In this document: positions 19,443-32,019 of the stretch, in pieces
Position numbering within the stretch: the first letter of the stretch is position 1
Layout of the letters: each line of letters begins with the position of its first letter
Assembly: GCA_039090855.1 (NCBI GenBank)
Contig: CM077010.1
Span: 45,898,905-45,962,904 of the forward strand
Direction: 5' to 3'
Length of the DNA: 64,000 nucleotides
Source of the DNA: Macrothele yani
Lineage: Eukaryota; Arthropoda; Arachnida; Araneae; Macrothelidae
Position numbers and translations under genes: made by a program
Notes under the pieces: model-generated
Told to the model about the DNA's origin: nothing
What the model saw: the letters and a program-made list of their open reading frames with translations, nothing else
Database searches by the model: none

Positions 19443-22400
19443 CATCATCATCATCATCATCATTGTCAACCATTATCAATCCACTGCTGGACGAAGGTCT
19501 CCCCAAGTTTCCTCCACAACGGTCTGTCTTGTGCCAGTCTCCTCCATGTCACCCCTGCATACTTTCGAATTTCATCCACCCATCTCCCATGTTGTCTTCT
19601 TCTGGGTCTTTTCCTGTCCCTTGGAATCCAATCTAAAATTTCGGCTGTCCATCGATGATCTGTCCTTCTGGCAGTATGTCCAGCCCATTGCCATTTCAGG
19701 GATTTAACTCTGATCAGGATATCTTCCACTCTTGTCATTTTTCGGATCCATTAGTTCCTCTTCTTATCTCTCCTGGTTACACCAAGTATGCACCTCTCCA
19801 TGCTACTTTGAGTTGTCTGCAGCCTTTGTATGTCTCTTTTAGTTAAGGTCCACGGCTCTGCACTATACGTAAGCACTGGAAGGATGCATTGATCAAACAC
19901 TTTTCTTTTAAGACATAATGGCATATTGCTCTTGAAAATTATGATGTTTCTTCCAAAAGCTCTCCAGGCAAGTTTTGTACGCCGATTAATTTCTTCATCA
20001 ATGTGACCCTCACTTGATATCTGCTGTCCAAGATAAACGTACGTGTCTGTTATCTCCAGCTTTTCTCCATCAATCGATAAATCTTCATTTCTTGTAAAAG
20101 CATTGAACATCACTTTTGTCTTCTGAAAGTTCATTTTTAATCCCACTTCTTTACTCTTGTCAGCAAGTTCCTGGATCATACTCTGCAGCTCTGATGGGGT
20201 AGTTGCAAAAATGACTACGTCATCAGCAAAACGAAGGTGGGTTAGATAATCTCCATTAATCTTTATCCCCTTGTTTTCCCAGCTCAGTGACTGAAAAACA
20301 CCCTCCAATGTGCAATTAAAGAGCTTCGGAGATATGGTGTCACCTTGTCTCACTCCCTTTCCAATTTTTATGTGTGTTGTATTTTAAAACAGCCTTATCT
20401 TTGCACTTGCATTTTCATAGATGTTATTAATAATATTAATGTATGCATCTTCAATACCGCAGGTTTTCAGAGCCATTGTAACTGCTGATGGTTTCACAGA
20501 ATCAAAGGCTTTTTCATAATCGATAAAAGCCATGCACAATGGAAGTTCATATTCCCTCGCTCTTTCAATTAGTTCTCTCAGCACATGGATATGATCTATT
20601 GTGCTGTAGCCACTCCTGAATCCAGCTTGTTCTCTCGGTTGAGCCATGTCCAGTGTTACCTTCAAGCGGTGTGAAAGAACTTCAGTGAAGATTTTATAAA
20701 CTACTGATAGGAGGCTGATAGGTCTGTAGTTTCCGAGATCCTCAATGTCACCTTTCTTATGTAGCAGGATCATTGTAGCGGTGTTCCAATCCTCAGGAAT
20801 CTTTCCTTCATTTAGGCATCGAGTGAAAATTTGGGCGAGTACTGTTTCGATTTCCCCACTTGCTTCTTGTATGATGTCTACAGTAATTCCATCTTCTCCT
20901 GGAGCTTTTCCCCGCTTCATGTTCTTGATTGCATGTGCAACTTCGGCTGGAAGGACTGGAGGAACTCTGGTACTGGTATCTTTCATGATGTCTTGAGTGC
21001 ATGTATCATCCCTTTCATATAATTTGGAGTAGAAATCTTTCACTCTTGTCAAAATTTCGCCTCTATTTCTTGTTACAGAACCATCTTCTTTTCTCAGTGC
21101 CATAATCTGTTTTCTTCCCTTACTGAGATGTCCATTTGCTATCTTTAGGCTTTGGTTGTTTTCAATTGCTTTCCTCCCTAGTTCACAGTTGAATTTTCTT
21201 ACGTCTTCAGTGATACTTTTTCGTACTGTCTTGCATAGCTCTATATATTCCACTTTGGAAGTCACATCTTCTTTAGTTGTCCTCATCACTCTTCTTTTTG
21301 CATCAACATTTTCGTTTTTCCTGATAATTTATTTACATGCAACTTGTTCTTAGACCCAGCTAATTTTGTTGCTGTTTCCATAAGAGCTTTGGTTACTTTT
21401 CTGTTAACTTCAGAGATGTCCACTTCTTCCGATGTTAGGCCTTCTAAAGCAGAGAACCTGTTCTTCAGTTCCAACTTGAGAGTATTATGGTGTTTTTTAA
21501 GGTTGGTTATGTCAATAGATTTTGTTTGACTTATGAGCTTGCCACGTTCAAGTTTAGTGTTGAGGTGCATCTTACATCTCACCAATCAATGGTCACTACC
21601 TGTGTTGAACTTGTTTAGCACACTACAGTCTTCTATGACGAATTTTTTGTTACATATAATAAAATCAATTTCACTTGTCGTCCCATTTGGATGTCTCCAT
21701 GTCCATTTCCTGTGTGGCTTTTTCTTGAAGGAGTTGAAGATGAAAAACCCTTCTGCCTCTGCAAACTCAACGAGAGTATTTCCACGCTGGTTTCTGTTGC
21801 CGTGACCGAATTTACCTACTGAAGTTTCATTCTGTTGCCGTTGCCCTATTTTTGCATTGAAATCTCCCATAATTATTTTCAAGTGTTGCTTACCTTTATT
21901 ATTTAGATGACAAATTTCCTCATAAAATTCTTCAATTTCTTCTTCAGGATGACTTGTGGTATGTGCATAAGTTTGAATAATCTGAGCCTGGTATCTTTTC
22001 GAGAGTTGGATAACAAGCCGTGCAGCTCTGTCAGAGGAACTTTCAACTTCTACAACTTTATCCTTTAGTTTCTTGTTTATTATAAATCCAACACCACTAG
22101 TTCTGCCAGTATCTGTCCCACGATAGTAGAAGAGATGTTCACTTTTCAGTTCTATGAGATCTTCTCCTTTTCTCCTTACCTCACTTAGCCCCACGATGTC
22201 CCACTTGATCCTTTGTAGTTCCTCTTCCAATTCAAGAAGCCTTGAATCAGAAGATAGGGAGCGTCCATTGTACGTTGCCAAGGTCAGCATCAGATGGCAG
22301 CCTAGTCCGGTCCTCCGGGGATTCTTAGCACCCTCTGCCGTCATGTCGCACTGGCCGCTGCCTTGGCCAGGTACATTCCAGCTGCCGGAGACTGAGGGCC

Positions 22401-22606
22401 AAGATTTAAGTTATGGAGTCATTTTGGAGGGGTTTGGCCATAACTCACCACGCTGGCCAAGCGGGTTGCTGAGTGTGGGATAGAATTTCCTCTAATCCCG
22501 ATGGTATAGTTATACCGCTATTGGCGGTCGTCAGAGCCCCTTTAGTAGGAACAGGATGCACCACGAGAAGGCGGGGTTGACATTTGTCAAGGAGAGGCTG
22601 TGATGT
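19443..22606 (-). mobile_element. RTE-like LINE copy 2
   Basis: It is near-identical in layout to copy 1 at 8320. The 5' end is at 22606 (complement CATCACAGCC) and the 3' simple repeat (ATC)n on the + strand is at 19443-19463. It appears full length at about 3.16 kb. It differs from copy 1 at scattered positions and has several additional coding lesions, so it is the more decayed of the two. Confidence 0.9.
19466..22372 (-). pseudogene. RTE endonuclease/reverse transcriptase, multiply disabled
   Basis: It has the same domains as copy 1: APE endonuclease (21586-22344, with GDFNAKIG), linker (21286-21585), RT fingers and motif A (20384-21289, AFIDYEKAFDSV), motifs B and C (19751-20353, FADDVVIFA) and the C-terminal region (19466-19738). 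The lesions are: a stop at the 4th codon after the copy-1 start, a TGA in the GSDH motif region (about 21586), one A lost from an A run (about 21290), the same TAA after LF that copy 1 has (20384-20386), and a TAA at about 19750 where copy 1 has Ser. Confidence 0.9.
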
Positions 22607-22612
22607 TACGCA

Positions 22613-22872
22613 TCACCTGACCTTATATCTGCTCATATATCATTACGTTCCTTTTTTCTTTGTTTTTTTGTTACTATGATACTCTTGTTTGTAATTACAA
22701 CTACTGACCTCAGTGTAAAACTATCCTAGGGAGCATGGGTCCCTGTCAGGCCTGGCTGGCCTTTTCCCCTGCTTCCTTGCTGTGCATTGTTTCAATGATA
22801 TTTTTGTAACACTGTTGTTGTTGTTTTTGGCTCAGCAAAATAAATAAATTGAATTGAATTGAATTGAATTTC
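22613..22872 (+). repeat. Probable 3' end of an unidentified LINE
   Basis: This non-coding stretch ends in AAATAAATAAATTG followed by tandem AATTG units (about 22840-22870). Such short tandem tails are usual at LINE 3' ends. No coding sequence precedes it, so the clade is not determined; it would be a 5'-truncated copy. The element lies directly next to the 5' end of RTE copy 2. Confidence 0.35.
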
Positions 22873-23079
22873 GCACAAGAAATGAACCAATGGAGAGATA
22901 CTGTCAGCTGTTAACCCTACAGGCTGGTGGCGGCGATGGGCTTGTGTAGCGAATGTTTCCTTCACACTTATTAAACTTCCCTCGTACCCACTGAGCGACA
23001 TATGAATGCCATGACGCATGTGAACATAGCTGCTAACCAAATTTATCCCTTTATGGCTGCGGTATATCCTAAAGTACAG

Positions 23080-23300
23080 TAGATGGACACATCCAGAAGC
23101 GTCTGCTCACGAAACTCGTATCGTCGAAAGATTCCAGGAACATGCAGAGGAGTTGTTGCTTCAGTGGCCTGCACAGTCCCGGAATTAAAACCTAAACGTG
23201 CATCACTAGTATGAGCTGGAACGGGAAGTTCGCTGTTAGACCATGCCGCTGTCCACGTTGAAACAACTGGGTGACTAAATCATTTCCGCATCTGAAATAA
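23080..23300 (+). pseudogene. Tc1-like transposase C-terminal relic
   Basis: The + strand encodes RIVERFQEHAEELLLQWPAQ (about 23110-23170), followed after a stop by remnants of the Glu region (YELEREVRC) and LKQLGD near 23255. This is the C-terminal catalytic segment of a Tc1-like transposase with the central motif decayed. No terminal repeats were identified. Confidence 0.6.
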
Positions 23301-23419
23301 TTTTGCGCGCCCCTTGCAGAATTTCTATGTATCATGGCCGAGGAAGTCGTAATGCTCTGCATGCCACAAATAAAATGGCACCTCAGTGCGTAGCAGGTAA
23401 TATAAGACCAGTTCATGCG

Positions 23420-24800
23420 CTTTCTTTGCTTGCTGATGCTTTGGCAACATCCACTGCAGCTGTCAGTTCATCAAAGTTGGATTGGAAATGAGTTGCATCT
23501 GTTCGCAGGAGTTCACAAATGTGTCCGTCGGTAAAATCAGAATGGTATTTTAGTACATTGAACACAATGACTTACTAAATTGCTTTGTATCAAAAATCGA
23601 AATCAGCCTATGGGCATTATTTTCGGTGTTAAATTAATTGTATTTCTAGAATCTTCCAACATTCTAGAGCTGAGCTGCAACGTCAATTAAAAATATATCG
23701 TCTCTCAACAATATTTCTAGGTGGTGGAAAGATTTGGCCTCTTCTGCATTGTTTGACTGATTCCATCAGCGAAACGCTTTTGCTCACTGACAATGCGAAA
23801 CCACGAAATATAATCAGAAATTTCAAGTTTGATTCACAAAAACTCAAGCTCCACGCATCTTTTCAGTTGGCCGCTCTTCTATGCACTCACAAGTTAATGA
23901 AGCAACGCCCACATGAATGAAAGCATAATAAGAGCGACTAATTGAAGAAAGTACTTAAAACTTGTCATCCGCTAAGTGGAACCACAAAACACGACTGTAA
24001 TTCAATTAAACTGAAGAATAAACACTTCAGTAAAATACAGTTATCAAGAGAAACTAGAACATTTGGGATTTAAGAATGTATTAAAATTTCATAAATAGGA
24101 TAAGTAAAGCGCCTTTCGCTGTGATAAGGCGAACGACTTAAGAAAAATACGCTGGGGAGCATATCAGCATTGTCTGGTCTAGAGATGAACCACAAACCGC
24201 TTATTAATCTCTCCCTTGTACCTTAATGAGGGAATCGGATGGATGGAGTCAGCTTATTTGTGTCTCCTTCATGTTAAGCCTCGGATAAAGCTTCTGTGTT
24301 CTCTTGAGTAGCGCCAAGTCTGCTGAAGGACGACGCATTGTTCCCGGCTTTATTTGCCAGATCACTTAGACCTTATACCATTCATTTCTCAGTGGGATTA
24401 CTGGAGAGGAGGATCACTTTCCCTATTTGCTGAGATGCTCAGGACTGTTGGAAATGGGAGCTAGCTAGCGTCAGGGGAGATCCGTCTCAAGCTTCTCGAG
24501 TGTTTCTGTTGCGAAAGGTAGATACTATTGAATACGGTTCAAAGCCTTCGTGCATTTCGGCGTCGATATACTTAACGGATATGAGCTACATGCAGTCTTC
24601 AATACCTCAAATACTCAGAAATAACACAGGGAATTTAGTACCACTTCTTATAATACCGACACATACACGCCATTTGTAAATATATATGCACTTGCGTATA
24701 CATTCACGTAAGTGTTCATATATACACATATTAAGATAGATAAATACTTAGAGATACACTGCTTTTTTTCTCGAAACAAAATGGCGTCAGTACACTACTA
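23420..24800. other. Unassigned sequence, no gene seen
   Basis: This is AT-rich sequence without long frames or nameable repeats. Alternating CA/TA-type purine-pyrimidine stretches occur around 24660-24750. Confidence 0.5.
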
Positions 24801-24911
24801 AAAGCAAAAATAGCTCACGTTTTACTTTTCTCTGTTGTCGTTTTCTTCGAAGAAAATGCTCCTGCTGCCTTTTCATGTGCAGAACGTACAAGCGAGAGTC
24901 GAATGGAAACC

Positions 24912-25940
24912 TTAAATAATATTCTTCTCACAAGTTATTGAACAAACGTGGTACACACCTGTGTCATTTGTCAATGTAATCTCAATTTCGTGCAATGCAA
25001 CTTTCCAAGGCTTACAAAGTGCATAGATTTCTGTAGAACAAAATTCTTTCGGACGCGTGTACAGCCACTCATGCACCACTTGCTGCATCTCTTCATTGGA
25101 CCTGAAAGTCTTTCCTAGCATCGCATCTTTGAGTGGTCCAAAAATGTCGTAATCACTTAGGGGCAAGGTCTGGTGAATATGTCGGATGTGGGAGACACTC
25201 GAATTGGAGGTCTTGTATGGTTTCAAACGTTGCCCGAGCAGTATAGAGCCGAGCATTCTCGGGTTGTAACAAGACATCAGTATTCAAAAGTCCACGTTGT
25301 TTGGATTTGATAGCAGGTCGAAGACGATTCCTGATACGTGTCACTCTAGTTACAGTGTTGCTCCCTCTGCATGTAGAGCTCCAAAATTAAGCCGCCTTCA
25401 TCCCAAAAGAGAGTAAGCATAATCTTCCCTGCAATTGGCTGCGTGCGGAACTCCTTGGGATTTAGTGAGGAGAAATGGCGCCATTCCTTGCCCACTCTCT
25501 TGGTTTCTAGCTGATGATAGTAAACTCAGGTTTCATCTCCAGTAACAGTTTTCTGTAGGAAACCATCACCTTCTGCTTCAAAGCGCCGCAAAAGTTTTGG
25601 ACAGGCATCGACACGTCGTTGTTTCAATTCTGGAGTCAGCTGGCGTGGCACCCACCTTGCAGACCCTTTGTTGAACTGGAGCACATCATGGATGATGTCG
25701 TGCTCTGAACCATGAATGACATTCAAAAGTGCGGCTATTTCAATCACCGTCACTCGGCGATTTCTCATCACATTGACTTCAACTGCTGTAATGGGCTCTT
25801 GTGTCTATACTCTGTGTACCTGACCCGGTCGAGAAGAACCTATCACAGAATTCACGCCGTTTCGGAGCTTCCTATTCTATTCGTACACTTTCTGGAGTAC
25901 CAGACACGGATCACCATATTGAAACTTCATTCGATAATGG
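24912..25940 (-). pseudogene. mariner transposase, degenerate
   Basis: This is a DD34D-type mariner transposase remnant. The N-terminal part (25526-25771) reads IAALLNVIHGSEHDIIHDVL, then ARWVPRQLTPELKQRRVDAC and VTGDET with the first catalytic Asp. The central part (25153-25344) contains LLQPENARLYTA where the family has the HDN motif, so the second catalytic Asp is replaced. It is followed by PHPTYSPDLAP. The C-terminal part (24912-25277) has VVHEWLYTRPKEFCSTEIYA. Frameshifts separate the three. Terminal repeats were not located with confidence. Confidence 0.8.
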
Positions 25941-25989
25941 TTTTCAATAGGTTTCACGTCTTCACTACTCAAAAAAAGGATGACAGAAC

Positions 25990-28397
25990 ATTGCTGCCCT
26001 TTGGTGCATTCCTCAAGTGGGGCGGCCATCTTTACACTGTTACTGTGACGTCACTAAGCTTGTCTGCACCGTGATGTCACCTGTGAGAAATTATTTTAGT
26101 CATTGTTAACAATATTGCCAAGTTACAGGACAATGACACTGTTTTGGATTTTTATCGCATTTTTAAGGCTTTCATTTGATATGTATATTGAAGATCGGAA
26201 TGTTTTATAACGTCCAGTTACATTTCCTTTATTCAAAATAAGACCTAAGCGCTAACACATGATAGATGCTGATTTGCTTTTAGGTTAGAAACTTCGAAGT
26301 TATTTTTTTACTACGAGGATGTTTATTCATCGCAATCATGCAGTCATTACGGGGACAGTTCGCTTTTTCAATATGTGCATCACTATCCAGGAATGCTCGG
26401 CCTTCTTTCACACGCAAAAAGAAGAAGATATACTACCTGCGTCTTCCACAGATCTCAAAAAAATTTGATTGCCCCCGTTCTGTTTTTGATTCTTTTCACT
26501 GCTTCTATATTCGTTTCTTATTTACTTCCTCCCATGCTTGAGATCAGATAAAAATTTAAAAGCCCGCAACAATAAAGCGTGGCATTACGCTGTACAGCTT
26601 AAAAATCGCGACACTGGAAAAGAATTGACATACACTCGCGAAAACCACAAGATGCAAGTAGGTGGCGAAGATGTGTGAACGATCAAAAATCGAAATATCA
26701 GAAGGTAATACTTGCTTTTATCCGGGGTTGTTCCGTGCGGAGATTGCCCACATCTGGCAGATAAACATGCCATCAAGACCATGAGACATGCCATCAATGA
26801 GACCATTAATGGGGCGATAGGTTATCGCACTTCAAATAGCCACCAACTGGAAGCGCAGCTGCTGCAGAAAGTCGGCGGACGTGGCAACCCATGGGGTGAC
26901 GTATAGGATTTATGAGCAGACATTTTCAGCTGCCATGGTGAAAGTGCATGACTTGCAGATGGTCCTTGTAACATGATCAGTGTACGAACGGCAGATTTCC
27001 TTTCTGTACTACCGTTTACCGCATAATGGCAAGGAAAATTGTATGATGGGATTGACGATGATGCCAACGTAGTTCTTCACCGTTACAGGACCAGTAATGT
27101 GGACAAGATATGTATATTCTGCAGCAGCATCGAATTACACCTCACACCTGTGCAACCACTTCTGGGAGTTGTATGGAATCCAGAAGGATGCAATAACATG
27201 CATGAAAGAAGTATATTTACTGATTGCTTTGTCCCGTCCCGCCAATATCCTTGGCTCCACTGGGACTAATGGAACTCTTTGGATTTTGTTTGAAATGTTG
27301 CTACAATTATCCTGCCTTGAAACGCTGGTTCGGGCCCTGGCCAAACCCGTGGTCCAGAGACCAGCCCGCGATGTCCTGCTGGCAGCCGACCTAGCGCACA
27401 TTGACTGGGTTCCCGCACTGACTGGCGGGATAGGCCGTTAAACTTTTAGGGTTGACTGGGAGATTGTCTACCCCTCGAACAGCTTTGATTTTGGGGGAAT
27501 CATTGCCCTTTATTGACAACAAAGAATTTACACGCATATGTACACTGCCCTCATGCTTAGGACTTACAACATTGAGAGATTAAAGCTAGTGTATTTACAT
27601 TTTTAAAGAAGTATAACATTGCATCATGAACTTGGTGCACTTCAACACTCGCGTATTCCTTTGATATCATCTTACCTTCCGCTGGTATTACCGAGCTCCG
27701 CACCAACAGAACATGGTGCCACTTTCAGATGCTAGGATTATGTTCACAAGGCAGGCTGAGTCCATAGCTTCATGTTCTCTCCATACTGTTTGTCGACTAC
27801 CACAGTAATACAACGCATTGCGCTGTTCAACTGACTAAACTTTCTTTTGTCGTTCTACACCACTCACGCCATTTTGTGCACCACTTTCAGTAGATTTTTC
27901 TGATTTTCTCAGAGACAAGCGGCTTCCAAATGGATAAGCGACTTCTAAGATTCAGTTTAACTGACTACTCACGCTTCGTCTTGAAATGGACTGCTTTTAG
28001 CTTTTTTATCAAAATCAGAAGCCGGTTGTTGCGCACTTGGTTCCTTGCTACAATTCACTTCAGAGCTCGACTGTCACGATCATTAAGGCTACTTTTCCAA
28101 CCACAATTATACCTTATCGGTATGGAATTTACGCTTGCCACACAGTCCCTAAAGACTTTTGAAAATGTTGCCTTTTGAATTCATTTGGTTTTGCTGTCTT
28201 GTTTCCCGCTCGACGTGCGCATACGATTACAATTTTTCCGAATTCCAACAAATCCTGGGTGTTTTCTGTGTTTGCATTATTTGCTGCAGCCGAATAGTCT
28301 GTGCTTTGCTTATAAAGAAATAGGCGGAGGTTATCAGCCCATGAATTGTTACAACTGCATACTCTGGTGTTTAATTTCAGTGACTGTTCTTTTTGTT
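25990..28397. other. Long unassigned stretch, no gene recognised
   Basis: Several frames of 60-120 codons exist (for example 27097-27441 plus, 27930-28178 plus), but none has a recognisable domain, signal or codon pattern. I cannot support a gene here. The 26.7-27.4 kb part is less AT-rich than its surroundings and might be an old decayed element. Confidence 0.4.
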
Positions 28398-30180
28398 ATC
28401 GGTTTGTCCGTCCGTCCGTCTGTACCCACGGAATCTCTGCAACTATTAGTCCGATTTGGAAAATTCTTTTTGCATTCGAAAGCTTGAAATATGCGAATGA
28501 TGATCCTTTATTTCGTTTTTTTTTTTACGATGAACAATTTTGCCGCTAGAGGGCGTAAATGCAGATGATGTCGAATTCAAAAATACGTTTTATTCCACAT
28601 ATTTGCTTCTAAACATCCGATTGAAAAAATTCTTTTAACTTTCGATTCCATTTATGTCGAGGAGTATTTTAGATATAGTTTCTTTTTCAAATTAGGCATA
28701 GATTTCCCGCTAGGGGGCGTAAAAGTAAACTGCATTTTTTCCGATAACTCTTATTCTAAACGTCCGATTTGAAAAAAATTTCCAGCGGATACATCTCCTG
28801 ATGCACAATCTTTTGGATATAATTTCTAATTTTTGGTATAGAACACTTCGGCCACCAAGGGGCGTAAGTGTTAATTTTCGCTTCTGATGTATTTGCCATA
28901 AAATCTGAGCTTCTAAAATATCGATTGAAAAATTCTTTCGTGGACTGATGCTACTCACATCGATAAACCTTTTCGGAATATTTTCTTCCTAAAATATTCC
29001 ACAGTTTCTCCGCCAGGGGGCGTAGATGTATATCTTATGTTTGTCAATATCTCGACTTCTAGGAGTCCGATTTGAAAAATTCCTTCTTTGTTGGATAGTG
29101 TTTTCCGTGTCGCATGCTTTCATATATTTTCAAAATTTTCACGTAACTCCAAAATTTTCACGTAACTCATAGACTTTCCGCTAGGGGCGTAGAGGTAAAT
29201 TGCGTTTTCCCCTATATCTCTGCTTCTAAATCTCCGATCTGAAAAATTTTTTCTGCACCGGATACAGCTCTTGATGGGAAATCGTTTGCACATAATTTCT
29301 AATTTTTGTAAAAAATGGTTTGACCACCAGGGGCCGTAAACCTTAATTTCCGCTTCTGATGTATTTGCAGGAAAATATGAGCTTCTAAAATCTCGATTGA
29401 AAAAACGTTTTTGTGGACCGATACTACTCATGTCGACAAACATTTTAGGAACATTTTCTTCTTTAAATAATGCATGGTTTCTACGCCAAGGACGTAAATG
29501 TATATCTTATTTTTGTCAATATCTCTACTTCTAAAAGTCCGATTTGAAAAATTCCTTCTTTGTTGGATAGTGTTTCCCATGCGAAATGTTTTTCCTATAA
29601 ATTCAAAATTTTCGAGTAAATCATAGACTTTCCGCTAGGGCGCACAATGGTAAATTGCGTTTTCTGCTCCTAAAACTCCGATTTGAAAAATTCTTCCTGT
29701 ATCGCATACAAGACCTGACGGAAAATATTTTTCACGTAATTTCTAATGTTTGGTAAAGAATGGTTTGGCCACCAGGGGTCATAAGTTAATTTCTACTTCT
29801 GATGTACTTGTAGCAAAATCTGGGCTCCTGAAAATTCGACTAAAGTTTTTTTTTCTTGGACCGATACCGCTCATATAGATAAACCTTTTGTGAATACTTT
29901 CTTTCTGAAATAATTCATGGTCCCACCAAGGGACGTAAAGTCACATCTTATTTTTGTCGATATCTCTGTTTCTAAAAATTCGTAAGCTCACGATTCCGTT
30001 TACAGCAATATCTGAGGGAATAAAGACCTGATTGAAAAACTTCTTTCTTCCGTCAGATACTATTGTTTTCCATACCGGTTCCATTGACTTTGAATAGCTT
30101 TGATAAATTTAATTTGCGTCAGAACGGTTTCAAAAGACGTGCTTATCACACCCGGAAATTTAGTGTCATCTTTCTTGTTT
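28398..30180 (-). repeat. Dispersed box-repeat copy 3, higher-order array
   Basis: The family end with TTGTCCGTCCGTCCGTCTGT is at 28403, and the other end, complementary to AAGCACGTCTTTTG and AACAAGAAAGATGACA, at about 30133-30179. Between them the box (C)CGCTAGGGGGCGTA recurs near 28543, 28707, 28853, 29010, 29178, 29322, 29486, 29631, 29775 and 29926, every ~145-166 bp. Sequence between boxes falls into three monomer types in the order A-B-C, A-B-C, A-B-C, giving a ~440-475 bp higher-order period. A second shared box reads CTTCTAAAANTCCGATTTGA. No coding frame spans it. Confidence 0.85.
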
Positions 30181-30621
30181 TTCGAATGTGGTCCACATTA
30201 GTCGCTGTCCAAATTGTCACGTATAACCGAAATTTCAAATCCTGGCACTCATAGAAAAGATTTTTTTATTGCTCTGTTCAATTCCACACGTTTGCGCAGG
30301 TTGCTTTTAACACCACCCTAGCCATCCGTTTTTCCTAGTCAAAGCTTTCACTTCATATTTGTTCAACGCTGTCTTTTTAGTATACTTCCACCGCTGGTGG
30401 AATCGAAAAACAGCATTCTGAAGTAACACAAATGAACCAAAATCTTTGATAATGGATGACACGATAAGAAATTCACTAAAATTGAATGTACAATACAGAA
30501 ACTACGAAAAATCTAAAAATGTATATGGAAGATAAGTATAGTATTTGGCGCCATACATATCCTAAATAATCGTTTGGAAGAAAAGAAAATACAAAAGTAA
30601 ACGTTCTGTAAATACTTATTA
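30181..30621. other. Unassigned AT-rich sequence
   Basis: I see nothing nameable between the box-repeat array and the next Tc1 element. Confidence 0.5.
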
Positions 30622-32019
30622 CACTGTTGACCACCCAAAATGCAACACCAAGAAGGAAGCATCTGATTGACCTGAAATTCGCAGCATGCGTCGCCCGCGA
30701 GAGGACATGCAAACGATTAGCATTGCAGGACATATGCAAATCATGTGCGCCCGGCACGCCACCGAGAAGCACTATAAGAACGGTGCACAGAAGGCAGAGT
30801 GTGAGTAGTGGAAGTGTGTTGTGCTGCCGGACCTGTGCGTAGGAAGCTTCCTAATGCCTCGTCGCAGAATACGGAAGTCATTCTAGCACGTTTTGGAGTT
30901 CGACAGAGGACGAATAGGGGCTCATCGCGACAGCGGTTTATCATACCGAGACATCGGCGCCCGTGTGGGGCGACATCCAGGCGAGTATGGATTGGCTGGG
31001 TGCAAGAGGGCTGGACGGACCAACATGAGCGATTGTCGCAGCCGCGGCACACCACCAAAAGAGAGGACCGGCATGTTGTGCGGCGGGTATTGACGGCTCG
31101 CACCGCCACATCACGAACGTTAGCGCAGGAATTAGGGTGTGTTGCGCAACAAACTGTGTCAGCACGTACCGATCGACGTCGTCTGCAGGAGCGAAAATTT
31201 GTCGCACGGCGCCCATTGCTCCGATTACAATTGGTATTACAGCACCGGCGAGTGCGGCGGCAGTGGTCCGTTGAATGCTGCACCTGGACTACGGAATGGC
31301 ACGACATTGTCTTCTCCGACAAAAACAGCTTCTGCCTGCAACACCACGATGGTCGGATCCGCGCGTGGTGGCACCGCGGCGAGAGACTGTATGGCGTCTG
31401 CATTATGCATCGCCATACCTGTCCATTGCCTGGTGTTATGGTTTGGGGCGCAATTGGATATGACACCCGCCCCCTCTGGTACGCATCGCCGATGCACTCA
31501 ACAGCTACCGCTACATCTCAGTCGTTTTGGAGTCTGTAGTCCTCCCTTTCCTGCAGGACCTGTCAGCGGCCACGTTTCAACAGGACAATGCGCGCCCGCA
31601 CGTGGCACGCAGCGTGCAACAATTCTTCACCTCCTACCAGGTGTTACTGCTGCCGTGGGCCGCCTGTTCTCTCGATATGTCGCCCATCGAACACGTCTGG
31701 TCGCTGATCGGCAACCGAGTGGCCCGGCAAGCGTCACCCGAGGCTACGCCTGATGAACTGTGGCAAGGTGTGGAAGCAGCCTGGACCGACATACTCCAAG
31801 CCCACATCCAAAGCCTCTTTCGTTCGATGCCGCGGCGTGTAGCGGCCGTTATTGCCAGCCATGGGGGCCACACGAACTATTGATGTCTGCGTGTTCCGCA
31901 AGTCGTACGGGCCTGAAAGCTCAATCGTTTCATCTTTGTATCTGTTGTTATGTGTCCAGTAAATATGGCTTAGCTATCTCGTGTCCTTCTTGGTGTTGCC
32001 TTTTGGGTGGCTAGCATTG
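30622..32019 (+). mobile_element. Tc1-like transposon
   Basis: It is 1398 bp. Terminal inverted repeats contain CCACCCAAAATGCAACACCA at the left and, as complement, CCACCCAAAAGGCAACACCA at the right, with CACTGTTGA against CAATGCTAG at the extreme ends. TA flanks lie at 30620-30621 and 32020-32021. The inner part AACACCAAGAAGGA is identical to the subterminal motif of the Tc1 element at 15442-16864, although the outer ends differ. Confidence 0.9.
30854..31883 (+). pseudogene. Tc1-like transposase with frameshifts
   Basis: The start MPRRRIRKS is at 30854. EFDRGRIGAHRDSGLSYRDI (about 30898) is the first helix-turn-helix in one frame. The frame then changes near 30975, and ATSRTLAQELGCVAQQTVSA, DIVFSDKNSFCLQHHDGR (first Asp) and VMVWGAIGYDTRPLW lie in the frame ending at 31539. 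A further change gives TFQQDNARPHVARSVQQF (second Asp) and SLDMSPIEHVWSLIGNR (catalytic Glu), ending SHGGHTNY at 31883. All three catalytic residues are present but in different frames, so two or three indels inactivate it. GC content is higher than in neighbouring sequence. Confidence 0.88.

Noticed and set aside
27097..27441. A 114-codon gene and its antisense counterpart
   Set aside because: Similar-length frames occur on both strands and neither has recognisable motifs.
30741..31466. 241-codon minus-strand frame
   Set aside because: It is the shadow of the plus-strand Tc1 transposase; its GC-rich codons leave the opposite strand open.
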